Below are positions 12,101 through 23,889 of a stretch of DNA of 64,000 nucleotides, in pieces. A program made the position numbers and the translations under genes. The notes under the pieces are model-generated. The model was not told the origin of the DNA and did no database searches. It saw nothing but the letters and a program-made list of their open reading frames with translations. Position 1 is the first letter of the stretch. Every line of letters begins with the position of its first letter. The stretch is from Mallotus nudiflorus (taxonomy: Eukaryota; Streptophyta; Magnoliopsida; Malpighiales; Euphorbiaceae): NCBI GenBank assembly GCA_947683625.1, contig CANTUR010000066.1:1116001-1180000 (forward strand), given 5' to 3'.

Positions 12101-13904
12101 ACCAATGCCAAATATCCCTGGCATCCCTTCTTCAACAACTTCCTAGCAGAAATAGCAGAAATAAGATTCTGAGGTGCTGAACTCCTATCACCAACAAACT
12201 TAAAATCTTCTTCACCAGGAATTCTAAAAGTCACCTCCTTATTCCTGCAATCTACCGCGGCAAAGTGCTGAGATAGCCAATCCATTCCCAAAATAACATC
12301 GAACTCCATCACATCCAACAAAATCAAATCAGCGGGTAATTCTCTATCTCCCACGAGAACTGGACAACCAGAAAGAACAATATCGGTGTCCAAAGAATCA
12401 CTCAGAGGAGTGGCAACAGACAAAGGAAAAGCCATCCTCGAAGCTTGCCAACAAGATTTAGAAGCAAAAATAGGAGAAACAAACGAATGCGTGGCACCCG
12501 GATCAAACAAAACCCATGCATCCAGGTAACAAACAGAAACAATACCTGCCACGACTGCATTAGATGCCTGAGCATCCTGCTGAGTCAGATAAAAACTCTG
12601 GCCTTACCTCGACCTCCCTACTGACTGGTAGAAGCCTGGACGACACCTCTGGCACCTCCTCTAGTACCTCTACCACGACTCTGCTGTGGAACAAACTGAG
12701 TGGAACTCTGATGCTGGGCTGGTGGCAACTGAAATGGCACGAGTGCTACACTAGCAATCGACTGTTGTGGGAATCACGGAATCTACTACTGCTGATACCC
12801 AGAATAAAGACACGATCTGGCAAAATGTCCTGTCTGCCCGCATCTGAAGCATGTCAGTGGTGTCAGATAACACGGTCCCTGATGGACTCTACCACAAGTC
12901 TGGCAAACGCTGGCAGCTGATCCAGAACTACGACCACTGCTACTGCTCGAAGCACCTAACCCAAATCTGAACGATCTACGCTGACCTCCACGGCCATGTC
13001 TACTGCTCCGATGCACTCGTTGCTGCTGTCTCTGACTCTGCTGAGTCGGACCTCGCTGCTGACTACTCGAACCCACATGAAAACTCGAATACGGAGTAGC
13101 CTGCAATCCACTCGACTGAACTCCCAACTGGTAATAATCAGGCATCGCTCCCTGCCTAACTAATCTCAGCTTGATCTCTTTAGCTAGCTCAATCACGGAC
13201 TCCAGAGTAAGACCTGCTGTAGGCATACCAGCAAAAGCTGAACCCAAACCAGTAACGTACGTAGAAATAGCGAAATACTGATCTCGCATCAGATCCTCAG
13301 CATATCTACCCAATCGAAGAAACTCTCGGGTATACTCCTCTACAGATCGATCTCCACGAGAAATACTAGTCAGACGAAGACGATAGCTCAAACGAAGCGG
13401 CTCTGGACAAAATCTCCTCATGAATCGCTCTCAAAACTGAGCCCATGTCATCGTCATCATATAGGGCTGGATCATCTGAATGAACCAATCCAAGGCTGGT
13501 CCCTCAACAGACAACTCAACGATCATGATCCTCTGGTACTCGGTATGAGCAGTCCGAGTCCTAGTCTCAATCGCATGCAGAAAATCTAAAGGATCAGAAG
13601 TACCATCAAAAGCAATCCTGCCAACTCGGGCATAGAACAAAGCTGCCTCAGGGTCAGACATACCCTGCTGATAGGCAGGCTGAATAGGCTGAACAACTGG
13701 AGGAACAGGAACATCAAACTCAGGCTCAACAGGCTCCTCGTCCTGTAACTCTCTCTGCCTACGGCGACCTGCCGCTCCTCGAGGTCTACCTCTGCCACGA
13801 CCTCTACGTCTAACTGGCGGCTCAGGAGGTAAAACCTCATCCTGAAAAGACTCATCATCCTCGGCCTCAACGACCGGTGGAACGACACGCGCTCGCCTCC
13901 TCAT
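9185..13904 (-). pseudogene. gag-pol of chromovirus C, broken by stops and frameshifts
   Basis: Sense order: the ATG at 13904 opens a Gly/Arg-rich gag head, followed by the retrotransposon gag core and a nucleocapsid knuckle (CFRCGQTGHFARSC, about 12840). Then come aspartic protease (DPGATHSF, about 12480), reverse transcriptase (FIDDILVYS, about 11500), RNase H (TDHKSLKYIF; PGKANVVADALSRK) and integrase with a zinc-binding HHCC region. The integrase catalytic D, D, E lie in MDFVVGLP, SDRGSVF and HPQTDGQSE. The chromodomain ends at 9185. Stops lie at 13431, 12786, 12783, 12774, 12618, 11338, 11284 and 11038. Frameshifts lie at 12591-12595 (one base lost in an A run) and near 10708. The last 508 codons are open. 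A normal family member is one long ORF. Confidence 0.95.
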
Positions 13905-14085
13905 TCTGAAAAGACAAACGAAAAGATTCAGACAAAACAAACAATGGAGGAATAACGCTGAAAACTACAGCAAGGAGTACTTATCAAGACATACTCGAAC
14001 CTAATACACTGCAGTAGTCCAACAGAAAACACAACTTTAAAACTAGGGCCACAACTCACATAACTAAGCCCTGACACAGAACTCC

Positions 14086-14097
14086 GCTCTGATACCA
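14086..14097 (-). other. primer binding site of element C
   Basis: The minus strand reads TGGTATCAGAGC four bases inside the 5' LTR. It is an exact match to the plant initiator-Met tRNA primer site. Confidence 0.95.
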
Positions 14098-14101
14098 ACT
14101 T

Positions 14102-17100
14102 TGTCACGACCCAAAACAGGGGCCATGATCGGCGCTAGGGAACGGGAATTCTTTCGAATCTGGAACCCGTAGCAAGCCTAAAAATAAAATAAAGCATGCC
14201 ATAATAACAGTAACAGTATAATATGCAGTGGAAAATAAAATCATAAAATCATAATATCATTTTTATTCACTGGATTTAATTCAAAACTCATCTCATAAAT
14301 ATATAATCTTTAATACAAATCCAGTTTCAATATAATACATCTCTTTAAAATAAAATACATGAAATCCAACACTTTAATTCACAACTACTGCAGTGTCTAG
14401 ATAAAATAAATAAGACTCAAGTAGACAGTTTACATAAAGAAGCCGGGGCGGAAGAAATCCGGCGTATCGACCTGCTACTGAGGTCTGAGGAAGTTGACTC
14501 TCCTGAAAAATAGTCAACGGAGGGGAGTCAGACCTCACTGAGTGAATTACTATAATATATATACATACACACTAAGTGATAATGCATACAATCAACAGTA
14601 TATATAATATGTATATATACAGGCAATTACACACAGATGCAATAAAATCATTTTTTATATATTTATCTGAAAATCATCTTTTATGAAGGATTACATAGAA
14701 CCCTAGAATATCGCAACCTCAGAAAATAGTGTTAAACAACACTCTGGCCATACAGGCTCACTTATTCCAATATATCCACTTAATCCATTTGGACAGTAGA
14801 CTGGCCCCGAGACACTAAGTCAACCGAGCTCCAGCAGTCTAACTGCCAGTGTGATTGGCCCCGAGACACTTGGTCAACCGAGTTCCAGCAATCACACCCA
14901 AATCACATCTCACACATAACAATAATCATAATCAAATCAATATCCACAAATAAGTTATTAATATAGCCTAAAGCTATAGGCGTACCGGTACGTACTCGGT
15001 CCTAGTGCTGCCCACTAGGTAGCACGTTCTATTGATATCCTTCATCATTAAATATAAAACATTCATTCACAATTAATGATGCATGAATTTAAATAAAACA
15101 ACAATATAAACCATATATATACCGGAAATATACCAAACATAAACCAGGTATATTTCGAGTATATATATATATCAAATAAATCTAATCAAATCATAAATTA
15201 AATTGAAAATATATTTAAAAACATTTTAAATATATTTTATTAATAAAACATGTATATAGTTTATTATATACCAAAAATAAACCAAAAATATACTTAAATA
15301 CAAATCACATTATTTATGCATTTTAATCAAAATAAAACATATATTTCTAAATCATGCATCCTAAGCATATATATATAGTATAGTAACTCACCTAATGCGC
15401 TCCACGAGACAGGTCCGACGGGCCTGGTCCACTAGCCCTCGGTCTCGGCGCAACTAAACAAGAAATAAATAACCGATATCAGAGTAAACCTAATAGAAAT
15501 CCTAGAATTTAATCTAGAGTATTAAAATACGAAAATAGAATTAGGGTTCGACTGGACATCACGTTTTACGAGAATTCTACCGAAAATCCGGCAGAACCTC
15601 CCCTGTAAAACGGACATCTCTCTACTCAAAAGAGTAGAGCCGACCCTGCAAAGAAACACACTTCGAAATACAAGCTCAACACAATCAAAATCCCACGGTC
15701 GGACTCCAAACTACAGTCCACCGACCGGGGTCCACAAACACAGAATGATTCCAGATATACCAAAAATATCCTTAAATCACAGAAATACATTTTATAAATA
15801 AAAATTACATAATTGACCTTGAAACACTATAAAAACCGATTAAAACTCATTTTATTAGAAAAACCGTATATTATATATATAATTGAAAATAATTTACGAA
15901 AAATAGTTTTAATTAGTTAAAAATACCAAATATTTTGTAGAAATCATTTTTATACCTTAAATAAATATTAAAACCAATTAAATTACATTTTTAGACAATT
16001 TAGGGTAAAATTACCAAAATACCCCTATATATATAAATATACTTAATATACTTCAAAAATTCACCAAAAATCATACAATTATCCAAAATTAATTTTCTCA
16101 ACATATTTATCAATAATATTAATAATTAAACTCAATTAACCAATTAAATTCAAATAAAAACACATTTAACCTAATTTTTCCAAAATTCCATAAACTCAAT
16201 TAATTCAAAATAAATACTTAGAAATTCATAAAAATTCCAAATAAATTCCTATAATTCATTTCAACACCTAATTTAACCATAAACTCAAATTTCATAATTT
16301 AAATAATTAATTTCCGAAAATTAGAAAATAATATTAAAATATTCAAAAATACCCAAAAATCCAAACAACCTCCAAAAATTCTACAAAAATTCATACATGA
16401 AGATTAAGCTACTAGGAAAAACATTTGTGAAGGAAGTTTCCATGAATCAATCAATTCGAAGCTCAAAAAAATCATAAACCCTAATAGGCCGAAATTGACA
16501 AATCGAAAACTAAGCAATTCTAGACCATTTTAGCTCAAACCAAAGCTAGAATCACACTCACCGGAGCTCAAGGAGAAGAAAGAGACTGGCGGTGTCGAAA
16601 ACGGTGGCCGGAATCGGAAGTTATGAAGAAATGGAGCTTCGACCGGAAATGGAGGAGAAAGGGCCTGCCGACGCCGGGGAAGGGAGCTGGGGGCGGCGGA
16701 GTGGCTGGCTGAGGAAGGTGGAGCTCCTGGCGGCACACCGACGGCCGGAAATCGGAAGTTGCAGCGGTGAGGAGTGAGGTGGGTGGTCGGGCGCGGGAGA
16801 GAAGGGAAGAAGAAGAAGAAAAAGAAAAAGAAAGAAAAAGGAAAGAAAAAGAAAAAGAAAAAGAAAGAAAAAGGAAAAGAAAAAAAAAGAAAAAAATAAA
16901 ATAAATTAAAATAATTAAATATTAATAAATAAATAATAATAAATTTTAATAATTTAATAATAAATAAATAATAAAATATTAGGGTAATAATAAATCCTAA
17001 TTAAATAAATATACACACACAGGCTTTATTTAATAATTTAAAAATATGTATGAGTTCATGCAAGTCCGTAAATACATTTAAAATAATTAATAATACATTG

Positions 17101-17294
17101 TTTACGTGAAAATTTCCTCGAAAATGCAAGTCCCGGGAAAATTTTACGTAAAATACTGAAAATAATAGACAGTAATTAAAATAGGTTTAAAATACATATC
17201 AACTCATAAAAATATCGTAATGCATACACAAAAATTATTGACACTGTATATCCCGGTACAGTGTAAAAATATTTTAAAAACACGGGATATTACA
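14102..17294 (-). repeat. 5' LTR of element C (3193 bp)
   Basis: Partner of 5922-9137, with the same TG...CA ends. It lacks 23 bp of the AT-rich AATAAT stretch found near 8785-8810 in the other copy. Its outer end meets the ATAAA target duplicate, and solo LTR B resumes beyond it. Confidence 0.95.
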
Positions 17295-17699
17295 ATAAAT
17301 ATGCAGTTATACAGTTTTCTCTATTGTGGTATATGAATATAAATACAACACAACTAAGTAGACCTACGTAGAATAGCCAATGACGAAACTACACAGTGAA
17401 GAGAAGTAGGCTTAACAGAAAACTCCTAAACTCCTGAAAAAAATAAATTGAGGGGAGTCAAACCTCACTGAGTAAGTTAATAGAGAAATGAATGCGGTTT
17501 GAAAATCTCCTTAAAAATAAATTTTTATGGAAATATAATATAATTATAATTTTATTCAAATCATTTGATATACATATAAGAAATCAATTTTTCAAAGAAA
17601 AGAATTAAATATTTAAATTCTTTTTAAAACATTTCAGTATAAAAATTAGGTAGAACTCGATTTATCAATTTTTAAACAGCCATTCGACTCATTTATATC

Positions 17700-17975
17700 C
17701 AAGACTGCCGGATCCCAAGAGCAAAGCATCACAAGGATACACAGCCACAGTCACATCACTTAATCCAATATCATTGGTGGTGTCCAAGAGCAAAGCATCA
17801 CTAGACCATCGGCCCTAGTGATTTAATAAATATAAATTCAAATTATACTGGTGATGTCCGAAAGTAAAGCATCACCGGACCATTGGCCCCAGTATTTATT
17901 AAATAAACAAATATTATACTAATGACGGTGTCCGAGAGCAAATCATCACCAGACCATCGGCCCCAGTAATATAAT
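17700..17975 (-). repeat. four diverged subrepeats in solo LTR B
   Basis: A unit containing CAAGAGCAAAGCATCAC followed by a GGACCATCGGCCCCAGT-type block occurs around 17710, 17780, 17865 and 17930. Spacing is roughly 65-90 bp. It holds the same position within the LTR as the 54-bp pair in LTR C. Confidence 0.75.
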
Positions 17976-19766
17976 TAATAATCACATATTTTACCAGTGC
18001 ACACACAATCCTAATGAAACCCATCAGGTAGCCTGTTCTATCGTGGTTTATTTAAAATAATTGCAAATAAATAAAATAAGAAAAATTAAAATAAATAACA
18101 ATAAGATAAATCAACTATAAATTAAATCATGCAATATCAAATGAAGAATGTCGACTAGAATCTCATAAAAATTAAATTCATTAGAATTTAATATGATTTA
18201 AATTAAAAGACCCGACACTCAAATCAAATATTAACTTACATGATAAAGGCGCTCCTCTAATACGTCGTGTTCGACCTCGACTGGTAGACGCGATCGAATG
18301 GGCGGCTAAAAGACAGAAAAAGGAAAATAACTATTAGAAAATAGAAACCTAACTTCTAGAATTTCTAAGGAAGACTCGAACTCAGAATAACAAGTTTAGG
18401 ATTAGCCTGGTGTCACATTTTATGAGAAATCTACCAAAAATTTGGAAGAGTTTTCTCTGTAAAATGGACATCCCACTACCGAAATAGAATCAATCCTGCA
18501 AGTAAACACACTTCAAAATTTCATAAAAGCTCAACACCTCGGGTTAACACCTTGAACTACACAATTCCCAACCAAGGTTCACAAAAATACAAATAATCAA
18601 ATATTAAATATTAATATAATAAAATCACCAAAAACTACAAAAATTAATAATAAATCATAATATAATTTATTCAATTTTCAAAACACTAAATACATTTATT
18701 TTCATCATAATTTAATAAAATCCAAAATAATAATATAATATTAAAAAAACCCAACTTTCCAAATATTCTACATAATATAGTCAAATTCAAACTTTAATTG
18801 CTCAAATAGTTTAAATATACTATAATATTAATTAAAACTCATTTAAATCACAAAAACAATAAATAATTTAATATTGAATATAATTTTCAAAAATTAGAAT
18901 TAATTAGTTAAAAATAGTAATTAATTTATAAAAATTATTCTAATACTCAATAAAATTCTAAAACCATTTAAAATGTAATATAACTATATTTTCAACCAAA
19001 TTATATAATTACCCCCAAAATTTCAATACTCACATAAACATAATAATTCCTCAAAAAAAAATATTAATATACTAAAAATAATTTTATTAACATATAAATT
19101 ATTAATTTAATATACTAATCACTAATTACTCAAATATTCAACCAAAAATAATTGATTAATAACATTAACAAAATATACATAAAACTTAAAATATCTAAAT
19201 AAATATACAGAATTCCGTAAAATCAATTTAATTAATCTAAATCATTTGTTTATATACTCTTAACCAAAATCAACCCCAAATAGTTTAGATCAATCAATAT
19301 ATGTATAGATCAACCCAAATTAACCAAAAAATAAAAATAAAATTTCTACATAATTTAAACAAACAATTCATAATTAAAAAAAAATAAAAAATCAACCTAA
19401 AAACTAACTAAAATCAACTAACAAACAACTAAATCAACTAACAACCAACTAACTTAAAACTCACCTAAACTAAGCCAAAATCAAGAGGAAGAAGGCTGCT
19501 GTTGTTGTCGTTCCTACTGCTACTTCTTGCTGTCTCTGCACGTTGCCGTTATTGTCTTCTCGCGCAAGGAAGGGGGAAGGACAGGGTGATGGCTTCGGTT
19601 CATACAGCAAGAGGAGAAGAAACAGCTGATGGTGAGAAGTGGTTGGCTGCTGGCGGAAAGAAGAGAAAGTAGCAAGGGAAGAAGAGAAGAAAATTGAAGG
19701 AAGGGAAAAAAAATTAATTTGGCCTGTATAAGAAGGCTTTTGACCAACTTTTGGTCTAAAAAAGCA

Positions 19767-19770
<4 letters not shown>

Positions 19771-19842
<72 letters not shown>

Positions 19843-19843
19843 A
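19771..19843. repeat. (TA)n microsatellite with (AC)n tail
   Basis: An uninterrupted TA run of about 60 bp followed by ACACACACA, inside solo LTR B. The tyrosine/isoleucine-repeat open frames across it are artefacts of the repeat. Confidence 0.95.
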
Positions 19844-20129
19844 CAATAATAATAATACTAGCACTACTTAAAATAATACTATAAATAATAATAATAAACA
19901 ATAATAATGCTATGTATAAAATATTAGGACAATTAAAATAATAATGTATGTGCATAAAAATAAAATGATGTAAAAATAATAATATTAATAGCTCTCAACA
20001 AAATTTTAAATTTAGTACTTAAATATAATAATTTAATATCTCAATTATAACAATATAAAATAAAGATAATTAATATCATTGAAAACCTCTATATTTATAT
20101 AAATAATTTAAAATATTCAGATTATTACA

Positions 20130-20409
20130 CTAACTTCCTTGCTATCCGAACTCCATGTCAACCTCTCAACACCACCACATGTATGGTGTGATAATGTTGG
20201 TGTGGTTTTTCTCTCCACAACCTAGTCTTTCATGCCCGCACTAGGCATGTCAAGGTTTGTGTGCCAACAGGTGTTAAACAAGCAACTCGCTATCTCTCCT
20301 TTATTTTCCAAGGATCAACTCATCGATATCATGACCAAGCCCCTTGCTCAGCCTTTATTCCAACATTTTCGGACCGAGCTTGCACATTCACCTTCAGCAT
20401 ATGGGGGTG
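20130..20409 (+). pseudogene. Ty1/copia element H, RNase H end (right part)
   Basis: Reads LTSLLSELHVNLSTPPHVWCDNVG (here split by frame errors) and ends with KDQLIDIMTKPLAQPLF and a C-terminal tail. This is the normal copia RNase H terminus and continues the frame lost at 5649. The polypurine stretch ATGGGGGTG (20401-20409) lies directly before the 3' LTR start. Together with 4782-5649 it proves that B and C were inserted into this gene. Confidence 0.88.
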
Positions 20410-20498
20410 TGTTAGAGAAAGTCTCATCGTTATCATATAGTTATACTACTAATAACTATATGTTAAATATTTTATTATGTGTAAGAATTTATTTGAAA

Positions 20499-20548
<50 letters not shown>

Positions 20549-20600
20549 GAAGCAAAGTTTTAAAAATAATAACAATGTTATTTATTTAGCAATTCCATAC
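20410..20600 (+). repeat. start of 3' LTR of copia H, right end not found
   Basis: Begins TGTTAGAGAAAG immediately after a polypurine tract, as copia LTRs do. It contains a TTA/ATT microsatellite at about 20500-20547. No matching LTR is in the window, so the true end cannot be placed. Confidence 0.5.
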
Positions 20601-21242
20601 TAACTTAATATAGTTATAATTTGTTACAACTTTTATAAATCTTTTTATTTAAATAATTATATGATATTTCTTCAATAGTTTTTTTAGATATTTTTTCTCA
20701 ACTCTAGAACTAATTTCATATAAAAAAAATATTATGGTTATAATTAACTAAAAAAATCGTTAGTTTTTTAATAAAAAATAATAAAATAATAAAATTCATA
20801 TTTTCTTTATATAACAATTTAAATATTATAACCCATTAAACTTATAATTTATTTCAATTGTAGTAAATTCTTATTTGAGTTATGTTGCTTTATTTCTTCA
20901 ATATTTTTAATGTAAATAATTTTATTTACTCAAAAATTAATTTAATATAATTTTTTAAGTTCAACTAATAATTAATTGATAAATATTAATTAATCTAATT
21001 TTAACTCTTTTTGGTTAAATTTTATAAAAATATCTAAAAACGATAATTATACTACTTTTATTATAAAAAATATAATTTCAAACAAATTATATACTCTATT
21101 ATTTATTTATTAATTTATTAATTAATAAAAATATCTACTTTGAAAACAAATTATATACTTTTCCTATTTTCATAAAATATATTATTTTGATTTTAATTAT
21201 TTACTTATTAAATTTAATATAATAAGACTTATAAATTATGTT
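20601..21242. other. AT-rich stretch, no gene seen
   Basis: Very AT-rich DNA between the copia H LTR and the tandem array. No ORF, RNA gene or repeat boundary could be supported. Confidence 0.6.
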
Positions 21243-21454
21243 ATCTAATTTGATTTATATTAGATAAAATATAACTAGACCTAATTAAAATAGAAAAATA
21301 TATATTTTAAACAAAATTACTACTAAAAGTTTAATTAATTTAATTTTATTAGAGATAAGATAGAAGTATTAAATATACTTTCAATTAAATTAGAATTACA
21401 TTTTAATTAATTTAATTTAATATAATTTTGTTACAGATAAAATAGAATACGTGT
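21243..21454. repeat. AT-rich tandem array, part 1
   Basis: Diverged units of roughly 85-110 bp are built on AGATAAAATAGAA, CCTAATTAAAATAGAA and TTTTAATTAATTTAATTTTA. The third unit stops at 21454, where Sirevirus D begins. The array resumes at 28641 and again at 35941. Confidence 0.65.
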
Positions 21455-21794
21455 TGTTGACTTTAGCAATTTATCAATCTTGATTTTGATCTTAACAAAC
21501 TAAATTTTGAGCAACTAATGTATTTGCTTCAAGTGTGTATAAGTAAGGAATCATTTGGAAGTCATAATAATGATGAATTATCAAAGAAAAATCATCTCGG
21601 AAAGACATCACAAGCCTATCTCGATCGGACTCAAGACTGGGACCAAATTGCACATTTTTGGCAATTTTGGAACCTATTCTGAGCTTAATCCAAACCAGGA
21701 CTATGCTCGGGACTGAAGCGCTGAATTTTTGCTTAAATCTTTTAATTGCTTATTATTGTTTGATAGCCCTATTCACCCTCCCAGGGCACTTTCA
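21455..21794 (+). repeat. 5' LTR of element D (340 bp)
   Basis: Starts TGTTGACTTTAGC and ends CACTTTCA, followed after two bases by the primer site. It matches 28302-28640 over nearly its whole length with scattered changes, including the block starting CAATTTATCAATCT. Confidence 0.9.
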
Positions 21795-21796
21795 AT

Positions 21797-21808
21797 TAGT
21801 ATCAGAGC
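21797..21808 (+). other. primer binding site of element D
   Basis: TAGTATCAGAGC, one change from the initiator-Met tRNA site TGGTATCAGAGC, placed two bases after the LTR. Confidence 0.85.
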
Positions 21809-21845
21809 TTAGATTCTGGGAACTTAATTGCTAGAATACAAGATC

Positions 21846-23889
21846 ATGGGGAGTGAATCTTAAAATATGTCTTTCCTTAGACCATTCTTTGATGGTAGTG
21901 ATTATCCTCATTAGAAGTTTAAAATGGAACTATATCTAGATTATGATTCCATTAGACTTTGGGAAGTTATTCTCAAAGGTTGGTAACCATCAAAAACTAT
22001 CATTGATGGTGTACAAACTACTCGCTCAAGAAGTGATTAGAGCAATGATCAAAAGGAAGAAAACTATAAAAACAAGAAAGCTCTAATCACTCTACTCTCT
22101 TCTATGATAAGAGAAGAATGAGGCAAGCTTCAACATTGCATTTTGGCCAAGGAAATATAGGAGGCCTTAAAGAATCATTATGAAGGTACTGTGCAAGTAA
22201 GAAATAAGAAGGTTCAACTTCATCTGTATGAATATGAACTCTTCAAAATTAAGCCTTAAGAAACCATTACAGAGATGTCAAACCGCTTCAATGCTCTTCT
22301 TACCACCCTTAAGAAACTTAGAAAACATTTCTCCAAGGAATAGGTGAACAACAAGCTTCTAAGAACCTTACCTAAAAAGGATTGAAAATCTCGAGTCACT
22401 TCAATTAATGAAGCTCAAGACCTTTCTGCTCTTTCAACCGATGTGCTTATTGGAAAGCTCCTAACATATAAGCTTATAATCAAACAAAGAGGTGAAGAGG
22501 AAAAAGAGAAGGAAGAGAAGAAAAAGAGCATAGCACTAAAAGCTCTTCAAGAAGATAGTGAAGAGGAAAGCATTAAAGATTCTAGTGATGAAGATGGTGA
22601 TATTGCCATGCTCATTAGAAACTTCAAAAAATTCTTGAAAATGAAGAACTCCTCAAGAACAGGGGCCTTCAATAAGAAGTTTGAAGGAGATGGAAAAAAA
22701 AGAACTAAAAGAAGTTACTTTATATAAATGCAAGAAATATGAAGTGAGTGCCCTAAACTCAAATTCAAGAACAAAGGAGCAAAGGATATGAAGAAAGCCT
22801 TTAATGCTACTTGGGATTATGACTCCTCCAAATTCAAAGGAAGAGGAATAACAAGAAGTGGTCAATCTTTGCTTCATGACTCTTAAAGATGAAAAAGAAG
22901 TACCATCTATCTCTAACTCTTTTTGTGATCAATATTGTGATTATGATGAATATAATGATGATGATGATATTAAGAGCTCTATGGTAAAGAAACTCTTGCT
23001 TAAATGCAAAAACTTATTAACTAAAAAGAAGCATTATAAGCATGAGTTATCTAACCTAACCAAGGAATTTAAAAAATTTTTAAAAAATGAATTTTCTAAT
23101 CTTGTTAAATCAAATGATAAATTTTCTAATGATTTGAAAAATTCAAATTCCTTGGAAGAGTAACTCAAGAAAGTAAATGATGAAAATCATAAACTTTTGA
23201 ATGAGGTTATAGAATTAAAAAATTCCATATCCAATTTCCAAAAAGGAAAAGAGAGTTTAGATAACTTACTTGACTCTTAAAAATTTCATGAAAATACTCA
23301 TAGAATTGAATGTGCTAATAGAATGACCTCATGTTCATCATCATCACATATTAAATTTATTAAAGCATCATGCAATTCCATTCATTCTACCTCTAAACTA
23401 ATTGATATTTAAGCTTTTAAAGCTAATAAGTCTCATGTGTCACATATTAAAGGAAAGTCTCATAAGACTCAATCCCATATAACACAAAGGGGTAAGTCTC
23501 ATACTAGAATATCACAACCCCAACATGATTACATGTACAATAGACACAACACTCATAAGCATATTGCACAACACAATACACTTAAACATGTTGCATAAAC
23601 CTACCAAAATACACATTGCCATTGCCAATGCATGTCTCACACCATGACTCAAATCATACACCACTACAACACAAAAGGCATGTTTCATATACTAGAAAAG
23701 CATATCATCTTACAAGAAACAAATTTAAAAATATTGTATATTCATATTGCATAATCAAAGGACATACCAACAATATGTGCTTCTACAGAAGACTACACAT
23801 GAATTTGCTTCCTTTGGATTATCTTAAGACTACCAACTTAGACCGAGAAAGGTTTAGGTTCAAAATAATACTTAATTTATTTTATGTAA
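21846..23889 (+). pseudogene. gag of Sirevirus-like element D, broken
   Basis: The ATG at 21846 opens a frame that can be followed with several stops to 22727. It contains a UBN2-type gag core (VQLHLYEYELFKIKP; INEAQDLSALSTDVLIGKL), then a highly charged Glu/Lys/Asp tail. After a frame change, 22858-23163 encodes an acidic, lysine-rich segment likely to form a coiled coil. A worn zinc knuckle (C...KGHTNNMC) lies near 23740-23785. Stops and frame changes rule out a full product. Confidence 0.8.

Larger units (their letters stand above)
5922..17294 (-). mobile_element. Tekay-type Ty3 chromovirus C, complete but coding-dead
   Basis: The 11.4-kb element reads on the minus strand: 5' LTR 17294-14102, primer site, gag-pol 13904-9185, polypurine tract, 3' LTR 9137-5922. 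The 5-bp target duplication ATAAA is perfect (5917-5921 and 17295-17299). A chromodomain-like C-terminus after the integrase (VKVLWRSDRVEEHTWETE) places it in the Tekay/Del group of chromoviruses. It sits inside solo LTR B. By hand alignment its LTRs differ at about 30 positions over 3.2 kb, nearly all transitions, plus one 23-bp indel, so the insertion is fairly recent. Confidence 0.95.
17295..20129 (-). repeat. solo LTR B, right fragment
   Basis: Continues B after element C and ends ATTATTACA at 20129, directly before copia H coding sequence. It shares several blocks with LTR C in the same order: the terminal module at 5650-5690, a GAGGGGAGTCAAACCTCACT block at about 17450, and a GC-rich, gene-like block near the sense start (19490-19700). 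It also carries four tandem subrepeats and a long TA microsatellite. No gag or pol of its own is present. Confidence 0.78.

Noticed and set aside
19520..19955. Tyr/Ile-repeat open frames over the TA microsatellite
   Set aside because: A TA repeat is open in several frames by nature; no protein signal.
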